A stretch of DNA of 64,000 nt, taken from CAZDIO01 sp964505555. GTDB lineage: Bacteria; Bdellovibrionota_C; UBA2361; SZUA-149; CAZDIO01. Every line of letters starts with the position of its first letter. Position 1 is the first letter of the stretch. Positions 60,119-64,000 of this stretch are shown here, one piece after another. Below the pieces are notes generated by a model, which ran no database searches, was not told the origin of the DNA, and saw nothing but the letters and a program-made list of their open reading frames with translations. The DNA lies in NCBI GenBank assembly GCA_964505555.1, contig CAZDIO010000026.1, positions 1 to 64,000 on the forward strand, read 5' to 3'. Both the position numbers and the translations under genes were made by a program.

Positions 60119-60442
60119 TTATTTCCCACTCCTGCCCACAGATTTTTCAAGATTCTGCAGTGCTTCTAAAAATTCCCTAAAATGTTTCTTTTCAAACGAA
60201 AAATAGGTTCGAACGCCCTGTGTTTCTGCTTTAAGTAATCCAACATCTACTAGTTTCTTCAGGTGCCGTGAAACAGTTGCTTGACTAAGAGGCAACTTTT
60301 CCACTAACTCAGTACCTATCAAAGTCGCATGCCGTGCAAGCAATCTAAGAATCGCAACTCGTGCCGGATGACCGAGAGCGTTACACCACAGCGAGAGCTT
60401 TTGATCCTCGTTGGAAAAGTTCTGTGCCTTACGCGCAACCAT
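60119..60442 (-). CDS. ArsR-family regulator heading the Zorya operon
   Basis: 107 residues with winged HTH (about 18-95): LSLWCNALGHPARVAILRLL and LPLSQATVSRHLKKLVDVGLL are classic ArsR features. No CxC metal site is seen, so it may sense something other than thiophilic metals. It is the first gene of the Zorya operon, 5 bp before zorA, and lies divergent to an XRE gene across a short promoter region with a 6-bp inverted repeat (60469-60488). It is likely an autorepressor that sets the level of the defence system; this linkage is uncommon. Confidence 0.8.
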   Translation of the reverse strand: MVARKAQNFSNEDQKLSLWCNALGHPARVAILRLLARHATLIGTELVEKLPLSQATVSRHLKKLVDVGLLKAETQGVRTYFSFEKKHFREFLEALQNLEKSVGRSGK

Positions 60443-60468
60443 ATCGCTATATCCTACTTTGACGATTA

Positions 60469-60488
60469 AGCATTAAACCTTAAATGCT
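60469..60488. promoter_or_regulatory. Candidate operator of the Zorya operon
   Basis: AGCATT (60469-60474) and AATGCT (60483-60488) form an inverted repeat with an 8-bp AT-rich spacer, 27 bp upstream of the ArsR-type gene. Arm length and spacing are compatible with ArsR-family operators. Confidence 0.35.
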
Positions 60489-60613
60489 CGCGCAAATAAA
60501 GTGCTAATTCGTCCTTTTCTCCTAATAATACTAAAATGTTAGCTTATTTTCTCCAGATCCGGATCTGGAAAATGATCCACATACGGATCGTATTTGACCG
60601 CACCTTAGCTTGC

Positions 60614-60814
60614 ATGAAACTACGCAAGCGACTAGCAAAGCGATTGAAGCAATTGAAAGGAGACTCGAAACAAGCTGAGTTCGCCAGGAGGATCGGAATA
60701 GGTCAGGCTTCTTTGAATCGCATTCTCCAAGCCGAGCAAAGCGTAAGTTTGGACCTTTTAGAGACCATCTGTAATAGTCTTCGGATTGATGTCACGGAGC
60801 TGCTTCGCGAATAG
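60614..60814 (+). CDS. Small XRE-family regulator
   Basis: 66 residues from the ATG at 60614 (an open frame begins at 60536, but its first part is not protein-like). The HTH (about 18-60: SKQAEFARRIGIGQASLNRIL then LDLLETICNSLRI) is complete, with nothing else in the protein. Divergent from the ArsR/Zorya operon, so it may co-regulate it. Weak ribosome site. The 175 bp downstream hold only a small CCCGT/ACGGG hairpin. Confidence 0.7.
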   Translation: MKLRKRLAKRLKQLKGDSKQAEFARRIGIGQASLNRILQAEQSVSLDLLETICNSLRIDVTELLRE

Positions 60815-60990
60815 ATGTTCATAATTTCCGGACTATTGGTTTAAGCTTGCCACTATTTTTACAGCTTCCGTCTTTACCCGTCAGATACGGGCTGTCCCTT
60901 ATATCGGATAGTTCAAGCCTGAAATGACGAAACAAGCACTTTAGTGTATTTCTACAAAGAATACGGGATAGTGGATCAATTATCTTTCTA

Positions 60991-61548
60991 ATGGCAACAG
61001 AAGATTTTTACTTATTAAGCGTGCTGGAGGAAATTCTTCCGAAAGACAAACAAGCCGGAATAGATCCATCTATCATAATTGAGCACGTGCACATAAGTCG
61101 ATCACTCAGGTTTGAGGGCGAAGGTCTACAAGAAAATTTCCGGTTTTCTGGCATCGGCGAATATATGCTTCACCCCACATCTTGGGAGCCGCGCTATAAA
61201 TCGATAGATTGCGATTTCGTATTTGTTTGCGCCGCAGATCGTCCCGAGAAAAGCGTTGAGTTAAAATCCAATAACGGACTTTTTGGAGTCTTAACAACAT
61301 TCAAAGGAGACGATTCGCCAATTCTAGAAGGTGAAGTCGTAGTTAGTAATGAAATTTATGATCGGCTTTCCCAATACTTGATCGACTTCGATTATGGCGG
61401 TCGAAATGAAATTTATTTTTCAATTTCAGTTCGTCGCGCTAACCATCTCGACAACTATTTGGCAATATCTAGTTTTTGTTGCAAATATGGAATTGCACCG
61501 AAAAAACAAGATAAAAATGGGGAAGGCAGTATTGAAGATCTACTGTGA
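60991..61548 (+). CDS. Hypothetical protein next to Zorya
   Basis: 185 residues, acidic, mixed alpha/beta, no membrane span or signal peptide. Conserved-looking features: IIEHVHISRSLRFEGEG near residues 30-46, an aromatic Trp/Tyr patch (PTSWEPRYKSIDCDFVFVC, about 61-80) and EVVVSNEIYDRL (about 112-124). No family recognised. It is followed by 43 bp and the large membrane-protein frame at 61592, so the two probably form an operon. Given the neighbouring Zorya genes, a defence role is possible but unproven. Confidence 0.5.
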   Translation: MATEDFYLLSVLEEILPKDKQAGIDPSIIIEHVHISRSLRFEGEGLQENFRFSGIGEYMLHPTSWEPRYKSIDCDFVFVCAADRPEKSVELKSNNGLFGVLTTFKGDDSPILEGEVVVSNEIYDRLSQYLIDFDYGGRNEIYFSISVRRANHLDNYLAISSFCCKYGIAPKKQDKNGEGSIEDLL

Positions 61549-61591
61549 ACAAACTACCATCCAACTTACCGTGCGCGAATAATTGGGCGGA

Positions 61592-64000
61592 ATGGAATTT
61601 ATGAAAGGTTTTCCTTCGGCTCTTTACAACTTCAAAGCTTACTGGTGGGGGCGCGCACGCCTTGAAACAATTTTTCAGAAAGCACATTTGAGGAGACTAC
61701 GCTTAAAAGATTCAATTGCGGACCGCTCTTTGTCGGTACGAATCTTGGTTCAGATAGGCTGGGCAATTATTCCGACTCTTATTGTTGCAGCTTCACTTGT
61801 AGCGTTGTGTGAGTTGGGAGAAGCATTCCTAAGAGAACACTTACATAATCTTTTTAACGGGGTTGGTAGCGCTCCTGCAAAGGAGTTCATTCTCTCCTTT
61901 GTAGGATTAGTCGCTCAAATAGCAGGAATATTTCTTGGCCTTTATTATGCTGCTCTAGGTGTTGTTGTTAGCACGGCATACGCTAAACTTCCTAACCAAC
62001 TGAGATGGCTATTGCTGAAAGAACGAATTGGAAATCTCTATATCTTTCTGACTACCGTCTTAGCAGCCATGGCATTGATAACACTTTCGTTGTGGGGCTT
62101 TGGTTATCAGACAGGATATTTGAATCTGTTAGTAATTTGTCTATTGAGCGTATCATCTGTTTTGAGCTTTGTTCGATTTGGTCAGCACGTTTTTAACCTA
62201 TTTGATATCACGAGTGTTTTGGAGGAGCCTTATAGGATTATTCTTCGTTCCGTTGACCGAGTATCATCAGTAAAACTAAGGGACTACTCTAGCATACAAG
62301 AGTTGAGCCGATATCGTGTTAAACAAGCACTACAAGCCTTTAATGATGTTATTGTAGTTTCTACAAATTTGGAATTTGATCGAGACCGCCTCATGACGAG
62401 GCTTCTTAGATACCTCCTTGCCACATTAGCTAATTACGTTGGGAACAAAGGAAAGATCGCAACTGCGTCAAAATGGTTTCCCTCCATCTATCACCATAGA
62501 AACTGGCTCACATCTGATTCAATATATATTACAACCTCGTTGTCTACCGGCGCACCTCTTTTCCCTACTGAAGTTCAGGATGTCAATTGGTTCGAAGATG
62601 AAATATTACGGCTGAGCAATGCTGCCCTCAAGTCACTGTTAGACGGCAAAGATGAAGCAGCTTACAAGCACGCTTATAGCGCAATCATGGCAGCAGTAGC
62701 TTCTTTGACAGCACGACATACTGTAATCGAAGCGAATCAGCTGGTCCAAAATACAACTAATACTGTAAGATCCTTTCTAAACGAATTAGCCACCGCTAAT
62801 TCACTTGATGTTCACCAGTTGAAGCCTTCCGCACTCAACCAGCTTCTATCTTTACACTGCTACACATATGCACAGTTAGTTGTTGGAATGGGCCATGCGG
62901 CAACGGGGCTTACGCTCCAACGTCTTGAGGACTTAGCAGCTATGTTGATAGCAACTCCCGGTCACCTTGACCGCAAGGTTAATATATTGCCTCGTAGGAT
63001 CCTTGATGAGTTCTATCGACTGTCAGACTTGATTAAGTTCGAACGAAGCGTAGAACGGACTGTTATCACAAGCAAATGGTATATTGTTCAGATTTTTGAA
63101 CTAGCTTTAGTGCGCCATCTCAACGAGATAGTTGAGCAGACTTATGAAAGAGTTGCAGCATTCTTTGAACCAGAGTCTTTCCTTTCAGATACCTTCCCGT
63201 CAACCCCCGCGATCCCATCTCATCTTGAATGCTACAGAGCCATGATCGGGATTGAGGTAATGGAAAAGCTTCTGTTTCAACTCAATAGGTTAAGAGTAGT
63301 CTACCGTGATATCCAAGGGCGACGTCGCGCTGACGATATTCCGTTTCCTGCAATTGATTTTGATGATTTTAAGAATCGCGTTGCTGCTTTGAAACGCACA
63401 TTAGTTCTTAGATTAATTACGCATGCTACCACAATTGGATACAAGGAACGTCAACCAAGCATTCCTGACTTTTTCGGACAAGCATATTTCTTTGCGGTAG
63501 AGGAAGCTCGTCAGTGCCTTGCTCGTGATGATGAACAACTCTTCACAACATTTTTTGCCAGAGCGTTTTCTCTAGCTTTCATGAGTTACGAAAACGTTTC
63601 GCGTGAATTGAAAGGCCACCCCGATAACACTCGTGTAATCTTCATGACGGAGAGTCTAGAGGATATAATATGTCTTTCTGGTTTGGCCTTTATCTATGCG
63701 GAATTGGTTAACATGAGCTTCTCTGAGACTGTCATAAAAATTTGGGACAAGTATCTAAACTCCGTCGAGGATCGAGCTTCAGTGATTCGATTCTTGTTAA
63801 TAACAATTGATTATAGAAAGAACGAGTTTAGCTTGAAACCACGATCCGTGATTCGGGGAATGTGGGAACAAGAGCTGGCTTTAGACTTTAGAAAGCGTGG
63901 ATTGCTCAAAGGCGATTGGATGGGAATGTACTCTTCCAGTTCGAAAGATGAAAAAGTGCACCAAAGTGCGCTAATTCGAACTCTGAGCCGATCATTTCTG
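61592..64000 (+). CDS. Large membrane protein of unknown function, 3' end outside window
   Basis: An uninterrupted 803-codon frame from the ATG at 61592 (ATG at 61601 is an alternative) to the last base of the window. Four membrane helices near the N-terminus (about 48-70, 100-128, 145-168, 172-195, including IIPTLIVAASLVAL and IFLTTVLAAMALITLSLWGF) are followed by more than 600 residues of helical cytoplasmic sequence with no recognised catalytic motif. The N-terminal part recalls DUF2254-type predicted membrane proteins, weakly. Composition is coding-like throughout. It lies 43 bp behind the unknown gene at 60991, on the flank of Zorya, where accessory defence genes often sit. Confidence 0.65.
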   Translation, partial: MEFMKGFPSALYNFKAYWWGRARLETIFQKAHLRRLRLKDSIADRSLSVRILVQIGWAIIPTLIVAASLVALCELGEAFLREHLHNLFNGVGSAPAKEFILSFVGLVAQIAGIFLGLYYAALGVVVSTAYAKLPNQLRWLLLKERIGNLYIFLTTVLAAMALITLSLWGFGYQTGYLNLLVICLLSVSSVLSFVRFGQHVFNLFDITSVLEEPYRIILRSVDRVSSVKLRDYSSIQELSRYRVKQALQAFNDVIVVSTNLEFDRDRLMTRLLRYLLATLANYVGNKGKIATASKWFPSIYHHRNWLTSDSIYITTSLSTGAPLFPTEVQDVNWFEDEILRLSNAALKSLLDGKDEAAYKHAYSAIMAAVASLTARHTVIEANQLVQNTTNTVRSFLNELATANSLDVHQLKPSALNQLLSLHCYTYAQLVVGMGHAATGLTLQRLEDLAAMLIATPGHLDRKVNILPRRILDEFYRLSDLIKFERSVERTVITSKWYIVQIFELALVRHLNEIVEQTYERVAAFFEPESFLSDTFPSTPAIPSHLECYRAMIGIEVMEKLLFQLNRLRVVYRDIQGRRRADDIPFPAIDFDDFKNRVAALKRTLVLRLITHATTIGYKERQPSIPDFFGQAYFFAVEEARQCLARDDEQLFTTFFARAFSLAFMSYENVSRELKGHPDNTRVIFMTESLEDIICLSGLAFIYAELVNMSFSETVIKIWDKYLNSVEDRASVIRFLLITIDYRKNEFSLKPRSVIRGMWEQELALDFRKRGLLKGDWMGMYSSSSKDEKVHQSALIRTLSRSFL

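Overview
The window looks like the chromosome of a Gram-negative environmental bacterium. It has TolC/RND tripartite pumps, lipoproteins with lipoboxes, an ECF sigma factor and a sigma-54 activator. The bacterial GH3/FAH gene cluster and moderate GC content do not fix the taxon; a delta-proteobacterial or Bdellovibrionota-like host is only a guess.

Layout. (1) 1-7.0 kb appears to be host chromosome: a TauE/SafE-type exporter, then a tight minus-strand operon of a GH3-type acyl-adenylating enzyme, a fumarylacetoacetase-fold protein, two alpha/beta hydrolases and an enolase-superfamily enzyme. (2) 7.0-15 kb is a small genomic island. It is bounded by two 56-bp direct repeats identical to the 3' half of a tRNA-Leu(CAG) gene (7860-7915 and 14987-15042). 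It carries a P4-type integrase, an AbiE toxin-antitoxin pair fused operonically to a DEDDh exonuclease, a radC remnant, a three-gene envelope/lipoprotein operon and an intergenic region with several strong hairpins, two of them covarying copies of one fold. (3) From 15 kb a second, larger element begins with its own P4-type integrase. It carries PIN/AbrB and XRE stability genes and a copper/silver resistance block (17.9-35.0 kb): P-type ATPase, copper-storage-like four-helix protein, two HME-RND systems on opposite strands, and an ECF sigma/anti-sigma pair. (4) 35.0-36.0 kb is a scar of truncated genes (CsoR-like, trehalose-6-phosphate synthase) followed by a 140-bp nested palindrome. (5) 36-46 kb is a mobilization module: RadC, ArdC, ORF6N, TraF-like peptidase, a giant MOBP-type relaxase, a VirD4/TraG coupling protein and an accessory protein. 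No mating-pair ATPase or pilus genes are visible, so the element looks mobilizable rather than self-transmissible. (6) 46-50 kb holds hypothetical genes, a protein made of twelve tandem CxxC..H..CxxC zinc-finger-like repeats, and a ParB with upstream inverted repeats but no ParA. (7) 50-52.6 kb is a sigma-54 activator (own sigma-54-like promoter) with two small genes, one resembling the GspE N-terminal domain. (8) 52.7-60.4 kb is a complete type I Zorya anti-phage system (zorABCD) headed by an ArsR-family regulator. (9) 60.6-64 kb has an XRE regulator, an unknown protein and an 803-codon open frame for a large membrane protein that runs off the window.

Together the right-hand 49 kb reads as a cargo island. 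Recombination and mobilization genes move it, toxin-antitoxin and ParB genes stabilise it, and metal efflux and phage defence give the host a benefit. The best candidates for undescribed biology are the tandem zinc-finger-repeat protein, the covarying hairpin region at 14.56-14.82 kb, the repeat-rich relaxase, the 140-bp nested palindrome, and the unknown pair downstream of Zorya.
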